From: JACVRW01 sp963821275
GTDB taxonomy: Bacteria; Actinomycetota; Thermoleophilia; Solirubrobacterales; Thermoleophilaceae
Assembly: GCA_963821275.1 (NCBI GenBank)
Contig: CAWGDF010000001.1
Location: 186,001 to 250,000 of the forward strand
Length of the DNA: 64,000 nucleotides
Direction: 5' to 3'
A model generated the notes under the pieces. It was not told where the DNA came from and searched no databases. It saw only the letters and a program-made list of their open reading frames with translations. A program made the translations under genes and the position numbers. Numbering within the stretch: the first letter of the stretch is position 1; each line of letters starts with the position of its first letter. Of the stretch, positions 1 to 8,564 are shown one piece after another.

Positions 1-880
1 ACGCCTCGGCGGGCAGAGCGAAGCGCACGTGAGCCGAAGCAGGGCCCTCGCCCTCAGGATGCTCGGGCACGTCGACGTCGCCCACGACGGCGTCGAAGTG
101 CTCCCCGTCGTCCGAGTGGAGCCCGCGCACGCCGGTCGGCTCGTCCGCGCTGCCGACTCCCTCGAGCGCCCACACCGCCTTCCCGACCGGCTCGGCCGCA
201 GCCTCGAAGAGCGCGGCCACGTCCTCCACCTCCACCAGGAGCGGGGAGCCCTCGGCGCTGGTGGGGTAGCGCAGCCCGAGCAGCAGGCTCCCGCCCGCCC
301 GGAAGTCCGCGCCCTCCACGTTGATGGGGTGGTCGCCGGGCCGGACCGCGCCGCCCGCGTCGTCGAGGCTGGCGTCGATGAAGTCGGCACGCGTCCTCGG
401 CCCCAGCCCGATCACCTCGATCGGTGACTCCCTCAGCGCATCGTTCGCCGCCCGGTGAAGGGCAAAGCGCAGCCGCACCAGCTCGAGCCGCGCGGGGCGG
501 TCCTCGTCGAGCGCCCCGGCCAGGTCCTCCTCCCGCGCCCGCGCGATCCACGACCGGCGGGGGTCGAGCGGCCCCTCCTTGCCGCCGTACTGCGATCCGA
601 GCAGGTAGACCCAGCCGCCGTGTCGCGCGCACGCCTCCGCGTCGTGGGTGGTTTCCTCGCCCTCGGTCACCTCGCACTTCACCCGCAGCGCCTTCCAGCC
701 CTCTCCGGGCTCGGCGTCCCGCTCGTGCCCGAGTACGGCCAGGCACTCCTCGGCCGGCGCCTCGTCGAGCACGGTCAGGAACGCGCGATCCCAGCCGCGC
801 CGCTCCAGGAGGGCGGGCGCCTCCAGCCGGCAGAGGTCGGAGGCCTCGTTGGGGTCGAGCTCGAGGTCGGTCTCGTGCAT
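1..880 (-). CDS. DUF3616-like protein, cut by window edge
   Basis: An open frame of about 293 codons starts at ATG 880 and runs off the left edge, so the C-terminus is missing. No in-frame stop was found in the visible part. The protein begins MHETDLELDPNEASDLCRLE and later contains LLGSQYGGKEGPL and PINVEGADFRAGGSLLLGLR. The pairing of a 'GS..' strand with 'I(N/D)VEG..G.LLLGLR' resembles DUF3616-type beta-propeller-like proteins of unknown role. There is no signal peptide or membrane segment, so a cytoplasmic location is likely. It is divergent from the GCS2 gene at 923, with only 42 nt between the start codons. The family name is a tentative reading of the motif pattern. Confidence 0.6.
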   Translation of the reverse strand, partial: MHETDLELDPNEASDLCRLEAPALLERRGWDRAFLTVLDEAPAEECLAVLGHERDAEPGEGWKALRVKCEVTEGEETTHDAEACARHGGWVYLLGSQYGGKEGPLDPRRSWIARAREEDLAGALDEDRPARLELVRLRFALHRAANDALRESPIEVIGLGPRTRADFIDASLDDAGGAVRPGDHPINVEGADFRAGGSLLLGLRYPTSAEGSPLLVEVEDVAALFEAAAEPVGKAVWALEGVGSADEPTGVRGLHSDDGEHFDAVVGDVDVPEHPEGEGPASAHVRFALPAEA

Positions 881-922
881 GGCCGTTCGCTTTGAACCCT
901 GGCACACTTGCACCCATTCGCC

Positions 923-2401
923 ATGGGTGAAGAGGTCGGCGTCAGGGTCTTCAGCCGGGACGACCGGCAGCGCTACCGCCAGAAGGTGCGGGCCTGCCTG
1001 GACGTCTTCGCGCGCATGCTGGCGGAGGCGCGCTTCCACCCGGAGCGCCGCTCCTTCGGGCTCGAGATCGAGCTCAACCTGACCGACGACGCGGGCGACC
1101 CGGCGATGATCAACGCGCAGGCGCTCGAGGCCATTGCCGACCCGGACTTCCAGACCGAGCTCGGCCAGTTCAACGTCGAGATCAACGTGGCGCCGCGGCT
1201 GCTCGAGCACCGGGTCCTCACCGAGCTGGAGCAGCAGGTGCGCGGCAGCCTGAACTCGGCCGAGGAACAGGCCCGCACCGTGGGCGCCCACATGATGATC
1301 ATCGGCATCCTCCCGACGGTCACCGAGGACCACCTCGATGCCGAGAGCTTCAGCGACAGCCCGCGCTACGGGCTGTTGAACGAGCAGATCTTCGCCGCCC
1401 GCGGTGAGGACCTGGAGATCGCCATCACGGGGGTCGAGCGGCTCTCCACCTATGCCGACACCATCGCCCCCGAGGGCGCATGCACGAGCGTGCAGCTGCA
1501 CCAGCAGGTGGACCCCGACAACTTCGCCGCCTGCTGGAACGCCGCGCAGGCGATCGCGGGCATCCAGGTCGCCATCGGGGCCAACTCGCCCTTCTTCTTC
1601 GGGCGCGAGCTGTGGCGGGAGACGCGCATCGCGCTGTTCGAGCAGGCCACCGACACCCGCCCCGAGGAGCTGAAGGCGCAGGGCGTGCGACCCCGGGTCT
1701 GGTTCGGGGAGCGCTGGATCACCTCGATATTCGACCTGTTCGAGGAGAACGTGCGCTACTTCCCGGCGCTCCTCCCCGTGTGCGACAAGGAGGATCCGGT
1801 CGAGACGCTCGACGCCGGCGGGGTGCCGCGGCTGTCGGAGCTGCGCCTCCACAACGGAACCATCTACCGCTGGAACCGGCCCATCTACGACGTGGTCCGC
1901 GACCAGCCCCACCTGCGGGTGGAGAACCGGGTGCTGCCGGCGGGCCCGACGGTGGTCGACACGATGGCGAACGCGGCCTTCTACTACGGGCTGCTGCGCT
2001 CGCTGGTCGCCGACGAGCGCCCGATCTGGTCGCAGATGTCCTTCTCGGCCGCCGAGGAGAACTTCCACGCGGGAGCCCGTGACGGGATCGAGGCGCGCGT
2101 CTACTGGCCCGGCCTGGGCGAGGTGCCGGCCGCCGAGCTCGTGCTGCGGCGACTGCTGCCGCTGGCCTACGAGGGCCTCGACCGCTGGGGTATCGCCTCC
2201 GCGGACCGCGACCGGCTGCTGAACATCATCGAGCGTCGCTGCGTGACGCTTCGCAACGGAGCCGCGTGGCAGAGCGCGGAGTTCCACCGCCTCTACGAGG
2301 AGCGTCAGATGGAACGTCTCGACGCGCTGCGCCAGATGACGGTGGAGTACCGCGAGCACATGCACGCCAACCAGCCGGTGCACACCTGGCCGGCGGGCTG
2401 A
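923..2401 (+). CDS. Glutamate-cysteine ligase family 2 (GCS2/YbdK-type) carboxylate-amine ligase
   Basis: A 492-residue protein related to the GCS2 family of ATP-dependent carboxylate-amine ligases, which join the gamma-carboxyl of glutamate to an amine such as that of cysteine. Visible family features are the acidic metal-binding motif FGLEIELN near the N-terminus, QFNVEINVAP, MMIIGILPT, GANSPFFFG, and LRVENRVLPAGPT near residue 340. The length is at the long end for the family. I chose ATG 923; an in-frame TTG at 908 would add only MHPFA. The M20 peptidase follows with overlapping stop and start, so the pair is probably co-translated. The true amine substrate cannot be read from the sequence. 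Glutathione synthesis is unlikely to be certain because no GshB-like gene is nearby. Confidence 0.8.
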   Translation: MGEEVGVRVFSRDDRQRYRQKVRACLDVFARMLAEARFHPERRSFGLEIELNLTDDAGDPAMINAQALEAIADPDFQTELGQFNVEINVAPRLLEHRVLTELEQQVRGSLNSAEEQARTVGAHMMIIGILPTVTEDHLDAESFSDSPRYGLLNEQIFAARGEDLEIAITGVERLSTYADTIAPEGACTSVQLHQQVDPDNFAACWNAAQAIAGIQVAIGANSPFFFGRELWRETRIALFEQATDTRPEELKAQGVRPRVWFGERWITSIFDLFEENVRYFPALLPVCDKEDPVETLDAGGVPRLSELRLHNGTIYRWNRPIYDVVRDQPHLRVENRVLPAGPTVVDTMANAAFYYGLLRSLVADERPIWSQMSFSAAEENFHAGARDGIEARVYWPGLGEVPAAELVLRRLLPLAYEGLDRWGIASADRDRLLNIIERRCVTLRNGAAWQSAEFHRLYEERQMERLDALRQMTVEYREHMHANQPVHTWPAG

Positions 2402-3537
2402 GCCCCGTAGACGGCCTGGTCGAGCTCCTCTCGGCGCTGGTCCGCATCGACTCGGTCAACCCCTCGCTGGTGCCCGGGGGCGCGGGGGAGCGCGAGATCG
2501 CGGCCTTCGTGGCCGCCTGGTCCCGGGACGCCGGGCTGGAGGCGGAGGTGCTGGAGTCCACCCCCGGCCGGCCGAGCGTGGTCGCGCGCGCCCGCGGCGC
2601 CGGTGGCGGCCGGGCGCTGGTGCTGTGCGGTCATCTCGACACCGTGACCGTCGAGGGGATGGACGAACCGCACAGCCCGCGCATCGAGGGCGACCGGCTG
2701 TACGGACGCGGCGCCTACGACATGAAGGCCGGCGTGGCCGCCGCCCTGGTGGCCGCGCGCGAGGCCGCCCGCCGCGGCCTGGCCGGCGATGTCGTGGTGG
2801 CCGCGGTCGCGGACGAGGAGCACGCGAGCCTTGGCGTCCAGGAGGTGCTCGGGGCGGTGGGCGCCGATGCGGCCATCGTGACCGAGCCGACCGAGTTGGA
2901 GCTGATCGTCGCCCACAAGGGCTTCGTCTGGTCGCAGGTCGAGGTCACCGGCAAGGCCGCGCACGGCTCGCGGCCGCATCTGGGTGTCGACGCGATCGTG
3001 AAGGCGGGCCCGATCCTGACCGCAATCGGTGAGCTCGACGCGGCGCTCGAGGCGCACAAGCACCCGCTGCTCGGGCGCGGTTCCGTCCACGCCTCGGTCA
3101 TCGAGGGCGGCGAGGAGCTGTCGAGCTACCCGGCCCGCTGCCTGGTCGGCCTCGAGCGCCGCACCCTGCCCGGAGAGACCCCGGCCGGCGTCGAGGCCGA
3201 GCTCGCCGGACTGCTGGACAGATGCCGGGCCGCCGATCCGGACCTGCGGGCCACGGGGAGAACGCTGCTCGCACGCGAGCCGTTCGAGGTCCCGCATGAC
3301 GCCGAGATCGTCGAGCTCGTCCGCGAGGCGGCGACACATGTGCTGGAGGCGCCGCCGCCGACCGGCGGCGCGAGCTACTGGGCCGACTCGGCGTACCTAG
3401 CCGCCGCGGGCATCCCGACGCTGCTCTTCGGCCCCGGCGGCGACGGCGCCCACGCGGCCGAGGAGTGGGTCAGCATCTCCGACACCGAGGCCGTGACGCG
3501 CACGCTCATCGCGGTGGCGGGGCGCCACTGCGCGTGA
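2398..3537 (+). CDS. M20-family metallopeptidase (ArgE/DapE-like), probable CTG start
   Basis: A zinc-dependent amidohydrolase of the ArgE/DapE/carboxypeptidase G2 family, 379 residues if it starts at CTG 2398. Metal-site motifs are in order: CGHLDTV, GRGAYDMKAG, then ADEEHASLG and TEPTELE, with ASYWADSAYL near the C-terminus. The conserved N-terminal helix (LVELLSALVRIDSVNPSLV) is preceded by no ATG, GTG or TTG after the end of the upstream gene. The first usable canonical codon, GTG 2470, would delete that helix. CTG 2398 overlaps the upstream TGA as CTGA, matching the NTGA couplings elsewhere in the window. The substrate is probably an N-acyl amino acid or a gamma-glutamyl-type amide made or used with the neighbouring ligase; this is inference. 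The 3' end overlaps the convergent aminotransferase by 32 bp. Confidence 0.8.
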   Translation: MSPVDGLVELLSALVRIDSVNPSLVPGGAGEREIAAFVAAWSRDAGLEAEVLESTPGRPSVVARARGAGGGRALVLCGHLDTVTVEGMDEPHSPRIEGDRLYGRGAYDMKAGVAAALVAAREAARRGLAGDVVVAAVADEEHASLGVQEVLGAVGADAAIVTEPTELELIVAHKGFVWSQVEVTGKAAHGSRPHLGVDAIVKAGPILTAIGELDAALEAHKHPLLGRGSVHASVIEGGEELSSYPARCLVGLERRTLPGETPAGVEAELAGLLDRCRAADPDLRATGRTLLAREPFEVPHDAEIVELVREAATHVLEAPPPTGGASYWADSAYLAAAGIPTLLFGPGGDGAHAAEEWVSISDTEAVTRTLIAVAGRHCA

Positions 3538-4885
3538 GCTCGGCCAGGTAGCCGTCCAGCAGCTCCAGGTAGCGGTCGACGTCACGCTCGCTCGTCTGGA
3601 TGCCGCAGGCCGGGCCGGCGGAGTCGATCGCCTCCCAGACGCCTCGGTTGGCCATGTAGAGGCGTTGCAGGTTGTACAGCTCGAGGTCGAAGCTCGCCCG
3701 CGCCTCGACGGCGTTCGAGGGAAGGTCCGGCGCGTGCGTGTATCCGGAGCGGTTGAAGAGCCGGTGGGCGCGCCACGGCAGGCCCTTCGCGGCAGCGGCC
3801 GCCTCGATGCCGTCGGCCAGCCGGGCCCCCAGCGCGGCGCTGTGCTCGTAAGCCTCCTCGGTGAGGACCTCCGCCAGCGTGGCCCGCGCCGCCGCGAGCG
3901 ACAGCGCGTTCGCGAACAGCGTGCCCCCGGTCGCCACCTGCTCGTCCCACGACGCGGACTCCTCGGGCTCCAGCACCGAAGCGACCTCGCGGGTCATTCC
4001 ATAGGCCCCCAGCGGGACGCCGGCCGCGATGGCCTTACCGACCACCAGCAGGTCGGGCTCGAGGCCCCAGCGGGCAGTGAGCCCTCCCGGACCGGCAACG
4101 AGGGTGTGGGTCTCGTCCACCACCAGCAGAGTCCCGTGGGCGGACGCGAGCCGGCGCAGGCCGGCGTGGAAGCCCTCCGACGGAAGAATCACGCCGGCGT
4201 TCGTGATCGCCGCCTCGGCCAGGACGCAGGCGACGTCCCCGCGGGCGAGCTCCCGCTCGACCGCCTCGAGGTCGTTGAACTGGACGAGGCTCACGTGGCG
4301 GGTCGCGTCGGGCGGCAGGCCCAGTCCCTCCGGCTGCACGCCTTCGTCGCTCAGCGCGCCGAGCAGCTCGTCGGCGTGACCGTGGTACTTGCCGTCGAAC
4401 ATCAGGACGGCGCTGCGTCCGGTGGCGGCGCGGGCGACGCGAATCGCCTCGGTGTTGGCCAGGGTGGCCGACAGCGTGAACTGCCAGAGCGGGAGGCCGA
4501 ACCGGCGTCCGAGCTCGACCGCCACCGCCGGGCCGTCCTCGGTGGGCAGCAGGAACTGTGGGCCTGCCTCGATTCGCTCCGAGACCGCGCGGGTGACTGC
4601 CGGTGCCCCGTAGCCGCCGAACATGCTCGTGTCGGCGAGGTTGAAGTCGAGGTAGACGTTGCCGTCGACGTCCGTGAACGTGCCGCCTTCGCCACGGTTG
4701 ACGACGATCGGCGGATGCTCGTACAGCGAGGCCATCCAGCTCATCGGCACCCCGGCGGGCATGCTCCGCCTGGCCTCCTCGAGCATCCGCATACCCCGGG
4801 GCCGCAGCTCGGCGAAGCGCTGCAGCTCGCGCTCGCGCAGGGACCTGAGCCCCTCGCGCGGAATCGGGTCCCCGGTCGAGTCCAC
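3506..4885 (-). CDS. Class III aminotransferase (glutamate-1-semialdehyde aminomutase-like)
   Basis: A PLP-dependent fold-type I enzyme of 459 residues related to HemL and other class III transaminases. Visible are the cofactor-phosphate region (QFTLSATLANTEAIRVAR), the Asp of the VVDETHTL motif, and the Schiff-base lysine at about residue 284 in VVGKAIAAGVPLGAYG. It starts at GTG 4885. Its C-terminus reaches past the stop of the convergent M20 gene. The company of a GCS2 ligase and an M20 amidase suggests amino-acid or amine metabolism rather than tetrapyrrole synthesis, and there are no other hem genes here. The amino donor and acceptor are unknown. It probably shares a transcript with the coiled-coil gene that ends 6 nt upstream. 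Confidence 0.85.
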   Translation of the reverse strand: MDSTGDPIPREGLRSLRERELQRFAELRPRGMRMLEEARRSMPAGVPMSWMASLYEHPPIVVNRGEGGTFTDVDGNVYLDFNLADTSMFGGYGAPAVTRAVSERIEAGPQFLLPTEDGPAVAVELGRRFGLPLWQFTLSATLANTEAIRVARAATGRSAVLMFDGKYHGHADELLGALSDEGVQPEGLGLPPDATRHVSLVQFNDLEAVERELARGDVACVLAEAAITNAGVILPSEGFHAGLRRLASAHGTLLVVDETHTLVAGPGGLTARWGLEPDLLVVGKAIAAGVPLGAYGMTREVASVLEPEESASWDEQVATGGTLFANALSLAAARATLAEVLTEEAYEHSAALGARLADGIEAAAAAKGLPWRAHRLFNRSGYTHAPDLPSNAVEARASFDLELYNLQRLYMANRGVWEAIDSAGPACGIQTSERDVDRYLELLDGYLAELTRSGAPPPR

Positions 4886-4890
4886 CCTGG

Positions 4891-6159
4891 CTACAAGACC
4901 AGCAGCCCGAGCACCACGACCACGAGGACCAGTCCCAGGGCCACGAGCAGCAGCAGGGCCCAGGGCGGAACTCCGGCCGAGCGGGACCTGGCGCGGAAGG
5001 GCGCCAGCTGGTCGGCGAGCGCGGGCGTGCGGGGCTCCAGCGACGCCTCCAGCGCGGGCCCGTCGTCGAAGCCGATCCGCACGGTCCTCACCCCGGGGCG
5101 GAGCTCACCGGCGGCGGGTTTGGCTGCGGGCGCGCTGGGGCGCGCGCGGACCGGCTGAGGGCGCTCGCTGCGGCGCTCGGGCGCGGCCTTGACCGGCTCG
5201 GGCGGTGTCGGCTCCGGCCGCGGCCGGCGCGGACGCTCCTGGGCCGCGGTCGGCTCGGGCAGCTCGCGGGGACGCTCCTCGACCGGTGCGGACTCCGCCG
5301 CCGAGCGGGTCGGAGGCGCCTGGGGCCGCCTCGGCGCGGGTCTTCTCCGTTCGGTGGCGGACTGACGGGCCCGCGACATCCAGGCGTTGCGCTCCTGGCG
5401 GGCGGAGTCGCGGGCGTGGACGGCGGCGTCGCGCTCCTGTTCGGCCGCCGCTCGTGCGCGCAGCGCCCCGTCGCGTTCGCTCTCGGCCTTCTTGACCTCG
5501 GCGAGCGCCGCGGCGCTCGCGGCGACCGCGGCCTCGCGCTCGCCCGCGAGCTGCTCGACGCGGCTCGTGCTCTCCAGATCGGTGGCGGCGACGGCCGCGC
5601 GGGCGGCCGCGAGCTCGTCCCTCAGCTGGGCGGCCGCGTCCCGCTCGGCGCCCAGGCGCCGTTGAAGCTCCTCCACGCGGCTGGCGTGAACGCTGCGCAG
5701 CCGCTCCAGCTCGGAGCTGAGCCCCTCGGTCGCCTCGCGGGCCGCGACCAGCTCGAACTCGAGCTCGGCTCGGGGCCTGCCCGCGGCGCGTGCTTCCGGA
5801 GCCTGCGAGGCGGTGGCCTTCCTCCGGGTGGCCCGGCGGCCGCCCTGTGGGGCCGGCAGCTCCACCGTGAGGTCGGGGCCCACGGCCAGCTCGGCCGCGA
5901 ACAGCTCGAGCGGCTCCCCCTGCCAGCCGAACGCGGCCACCCACTCCTCGCCGTCGTCCGCCGCCCAGGGCTTGTGCTCGAGCAGAGCCAGGAGCCGGCG
6001 GTGCCCGTCGTGGACCTCGACGTCGAGCGTCGGCCGCAGGAAGCGGTGCCCGCGCAGGCCGAACCAGCGACCGGCGATCTCGAGCCGGTCGTCCCCGACC
6101 CACCCGAAGCGCTCGACCGCAAAGGTCACGCTGGGCCCGCTTTCCGCGATCGCTGCCAT
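4891..6159 (-). CDS. Coiled-coil protein with C-terminal membrane anchor
   Basis: A 422-residue protein that I cannot assign to a named family. Residues 1-100 form a globular region with WVGDDRLEIAGRWFGLRGHRF and a basic stretch. Residues ~125-270 are rich in Ala, Glu and Arg with heptad-like spacing, consistent with a long coiled coil. Residues ~270-350 are a Pro/Arg/Glu-rich linker. The last 25 residues (VPPWALLLLVALGLVLVVVV and on) are one hydrophobic segment at the extreme C-terminus, so the protein looks tail-anchored with its bulk in the cytoplasm. A strong purine-rich ribosome site precedes ATG 6159. Its role may be structural or scaffolding at the membrane; no enzymatic motif is seen. 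Confidence 0.75.
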   Translation of the reverse strand: MAAIAESGPSVTFAVERFGWVGDDRLEIAGRWFGLRGHRFLRPTLDVEVHDGHRRLLALLEHKPWAADDGEEWVAAFGWQGEPLELFAAELAVGPDLTVELPAPQGGRRATRRKATASQAPEARAAGRPRAELEFELVAAREATEGLSSELERLRSVHASRVEELQRRLGAERDAAAQLRDELAAARAAVAATDLESTSRVEQLAGEREAAVAASAAALAEVKKAESERDGALRARAAAEQERDAAVHARDSARQERNAWMSRARQSATERRRPAPRRPQAPPTRSAAESAPVEERPRELPEPTAAQERPRRPRPEPTPPEPVKAAPERRSERPQPVRARPSAPAAKPAAGELRPGVRTVRIGFDDGPALEASLEPRTPALADQLAPFRARSRSAGVPPWALLLLVALGLVLVVVVLGLLVL

Positions 6160-6222
6160 GGATTCCCCTCCCCCGCGTCCGACGGCACGCCAAGGGGCTC
6201 ATGGAGAGTAACCACTGGCCCG

Positions 6223-6612
6223 TCAGCCCGGCGTGCTCAGCGGCTCCCGCTCCCAGGCAAACTCGAGGACGTAGCCGTCCGGGTCGCGGCACTTGACGCT
6301 CACGTAGCCCGGCTCGTCCCAGAACTCCACGATCTCGACGGCGTCGCTGCGAAGCCGCTCGCGCATCTCCCGCACCGCCGCCGGAGTGGGCGCCTCCCAG
6401 CCGAAGTGCAGGAAACCGGACTGGGCCGGCGGTCCCTCTGCCGGACCGAGCGCAAGCGCAAAGCCCGTCTCGTCGTAGAGCATCAGCACCCCGTCGGGGT
6501 AGCGCCGCGGCGTGCGGGCGCCGAACCCGAAGTAGTGCTCGTAGAAACGCCGCGAGCGCTCCTCGTCCTGCACGGCGAGCGCCAAGTGGCGGACGGTCAT
6601 CGGCACGCCCAT
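6223..6612 (-). CDS. VOC-family (glyoxalase/bleomycin-resistance fold) protein
   Basis: A 129-residue single-domain vicinal-oxygen-chelate protein. The opening RHLALAVQDEERSRRFYEHY is the typical first beta-alpha unit, and it ends with CRDPDGYVLEFAWE, a common VOC C-terminal strand that carries the metal-ligand Glu. The family includes glyoxalase I, dioxygenases and antibiotic-binding proteins, so the ligand is unknown. The start may be ATG 6612 or the internal ATG at 6600 (MTVRHLAL). A perfect 14-bp palindrome lies just upstream in the region shared with the divergent DHA2 exporter. That pairing suggests a detoxification role, though this is inference. Confidence 0.85.
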   Translation of the reverse strand: MGVPMTVRHLALAVQDEERSRRFYEHYFGFGARTPRRYPDGVLMLYDETGFALALGPAEGPPAQSGFLHFGWEAPTPAAVREMRERLRSDAVEIVEFWDEPGYVSVKCRDPDGYVLEFAWEREPLSTPG

Positions 6613-6614
6613 GG

Positions 6615-6628
6615 TACGGCTAGCCGTA
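6615..6628. promoter_or_regulatory. Perfect 14-bp palindrome in divergent intergenic region
   Basis: The sequence TACGGCTAGCCGTA equals its own reverse complement. It lies 2 nt upstream of the VOC start codon and about 60 nt upstream of the DHA2 exporter start. Its position suggests an operator for a dimeric repressor or a -10 region read in both directions. No regulator gene sits beside it, so the binding protein is unknown. Confidence 0.4.
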
Positions 6629-6687
6629 GGTGAAAACGCCGGGCACCTCCACCGGTGCGGGCGGTGCTCGCTGCGAACGTCACCCGC

Positions 6688-8172
6688 ATGTCGAGCACCT
6701 CGCCCCTCACAGCCCCGGCAAGGGACGACCGCACGCGCTGGATCTCGCTGGTCGTGCTCTGCGTCGGGATGCTCATGATCATCCTCGACGCCACGATCGT
6801 GAACGTGGCTCTCCCGTCGATCCGCACCGATCTCGGGTTCACGCAGTCCGATCTGGCCTGGGTCGTGAACGCCTACCTGATCGCCTTCGGCGGCCTGCTC
6901 CTGCTCGCCGGCCGGCTGGGTGACCTGATCGGACGCCGGCGGATGTTCCTCGGCGGCCTGGCGGTCTTCACGGCCGCCTCGCTCGCCTGTGGCGTGGCCC
7001 AGAGCCAGGAGCTGCTGATCGGGGCGCGCTTCGTGCAGGGAGTCGGCGGCGCGATGACCTCAGCCGTGATCCTCGGGATGATCGTGACGATGTTCCCTGA
7101 GCCGCGCGAGCAGGCCAAGGCGATCGGCGTCTACAGCTTCGTCGCCTCGGCCGGCGCCTCGATCGGGCTGCTCGCCGGCGGCGTGCTCACCGAAGCGATC
7201 AACTGGCACTGGATCTTCTTCGTCAACCTGCCGATCGGCATCGCGACCGCTCTGTTCGCCGCCCGTCTGCTGGAGCGCGACGAGGGAATCGGCCTCTCCC
7301 AGGGCGCAGATGTCCCGGGCGCCGCTCTCGTCACCGGCTCCCTGATGGTCGCCGTCTACACGATCGTCCAGGCGGCCGAGAAGGGCTGGGGTTCGCTCCA
7401 CACGCTCGGGCTCGGGGCCCTGGCCGTCGCGCTGATGGCGGGCTTCATCGTGCGCGAGTCGCGGGCCGCCACGCCGCTGATCCCGCTGCGGATCTTCCGC
7501 TCCCGCAACGTCTCGGGCGCCAACGCCGTGCAGATGCTGATGGTCGCGGGCCTGTTCGGGATGTTCTTCCTCGGCGCTCTCTACCTCCAACGGGTGCTCG
7601 GCTACGACGCGCTTGAGGTGGGGCTCGCCTTCCTGCCGGTCGCGCTACTGATCGGGCTGCTGTCGCTCGGCTTCTCGGCTCGGCTCAACATGCGCTTCGG
7701 GGCGCGCGCGACGCTGCTGCCCGGGCTGGTCCTGGTCGCCGCGGGGTTGGCGTGGTTCACGCAGGCGCCGGTGGACGCCGAGTATGTGACCGACATCCTG
7801 CCCTCGATGCTGCTGCTAGGCGTAGGGGCCGGACTGTCCTTCCCTTCACTGATGACCCTCGCGATGTCGAGCGCCACCCGCAGCGACTCCGGCCTGGCCT
7901 CCGGCCTGGTCAACACAGGGCAGCAGGTCGGCGGCGCGCTCGGCCTGGCCGTGCTGGCCACGCTCTCGACCACCCGCACCAACGACCTGCTGGCCTCCGG
8001 GGAGCGGACCGCCACGGCGCTCACCGACGGCTATCACCTGGCCTTCACCGTCGGCGCGGGGCTGGTGGTGGTGGCGATCGGACTGGCGGTCGCGGTGCTC
8101 CGGCCGCTGCCGGCGGCCGAGGCCGAAGCGGACCCGCTCGAGGCGGAGGTCGCGTACTCCGAGGCCGCCTGA
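6688..8172 (+). CDS. MFS drug exporter, DHA2 (EmrB/QacA) family
   Basis: A 494-residue proton-coupled efflux permease with 14 predicted membrane helices. The DHA2 signature LDATIVNVALPSI is in helix 1, and the motif A region (LAGRLGDLIGRRRMFLGG) follows helix 2. Motif C-like GASIGLLAGGVLTE is in helix 5. ATG 6688 (MSSTSPL) is preferred over the GTG at 6655, which adds residues with no family match. It is a close paralogue of the exporter at 55037-56536. The two genes share an exactly identical 153-bp stretch (7069-7221 here), although their flanks differ. The substrate is not predictable. Confidence 0.92.
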   Translation: MSSTSPLTAPARDDRTRWISLVVLCVGMLMIILDATIVNVALPSIRTDLGFTQSDLAWVVNAYLIAFGGLLLLAGRLGDLIGRRRMFLGGLAVFTAASLACGVAQSQELLIGARFVQGVGGAMTSAVILGMIVTMFPEPREQAKAIGVYSFVASAGASIGLLAGGVLTEAINWHWIFFVNLPIGIATALFAARLLERDEGIGLSQGADVPGAALVTGSLMVAVYTIVQAAEKGWGSLHTLGLGALAVALMAGFIVRESRAATPLIPLRIFRSRNVSGANAVQMLMVAGLFGMFFLGALYLQRVLGYDALEVGLAFLPVALLIGLLSLGFSARLNMRFGARATLLPGLVLVAAGLAWFTQAPVDAEYVTDILPSMLLLGVGAGLSFPSLMTLAMSSATRSDSGLASGLVNTGQQVGGALGLAVLATLSTTRTNDLLASGERTATALTDGYHLAFTVGAGLVVVAIGLAVAVLRPLPAAEAEADPLEAEVAYSEAA

Positions 8173-8195
8173 GGCGGGTACGATCCGTCGCTGAG

Positions 8196-8561
8196 ATGGG
8201 CCGCCGCAGCCGACGGCGCAGACGGGAGGCGGGCGGTAGCTCCGCTCCGGCAGCCACCAGCGAGTATCGCGACGACGAGGGCAACGTCCTCACGTTGCGC
8301 GACGAGCTGAGCGCCGGGACGCTGGCTCAGCTCGAGCGTCTGGACGCCTCGCCGGCGTCCTCGGCGGAGGACCGCTGGCAGCGACGGGCCGAGTTCCTCT
8401 TCGAGCGCCTGGCCGTGCGCTGGGAGCTGGCCGGCCTCCCGCTCGAGGGCCAGAAGGAGCTGCTCGGCCGCTACCGGATGGCGAGTGCCGACGAGCGCCG
8501 CTGGGTGCGGCAGGCTCTCGACGAGCACATGCGAGCGATGCATCCGGAGACGAGCGGGTAG
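8196..8561 (+). CDS. Small conserved-looking hypothetical protein
   Basis: A 121-residue soluble protein with a very basic N-terminus (MGRRSRRRRREAGG) followed by an acidic, helical body (EYRDDEGNVLTLRDELSAGT, then QRRAEFLFERLAVRWELAG). It ends 3 nt before the convergent SGNH gene. A TACGAT hexamer at 8179-8184 sits 11 nt upstream of ATG 8196 and could be the -10 box. I do not recognise the family. The basic tail could bind nucleic acid or acidic phospholipid, but nothing else supports this. Confidence 0.65.
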   Translation: MGRRSRRRRREAGGSSAPAATSEYRDDEGNVLTLRDELSAGTLAQLERLDASPASSAEDRWQRRAEFLFERLAVRWELAGLPLEGQKELLGRYRMASADERRWVRQALDEHMRAMHPETSG

Positions 8562-8564
8562 GCA

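Noticed and set aside
900..912. TGGCAC...TTGCA resembling a sigma54 promoter before the GCS2 gene
   Set aside because: The GG-to-GC distance is 7 nt instead of the required 10.
3665..5158. 497-codon open frame on the plus strand
   Set aside because: It is the antisense of the class III aminotransferase and has Arg/Gly/Pro-rich composition with no family match.
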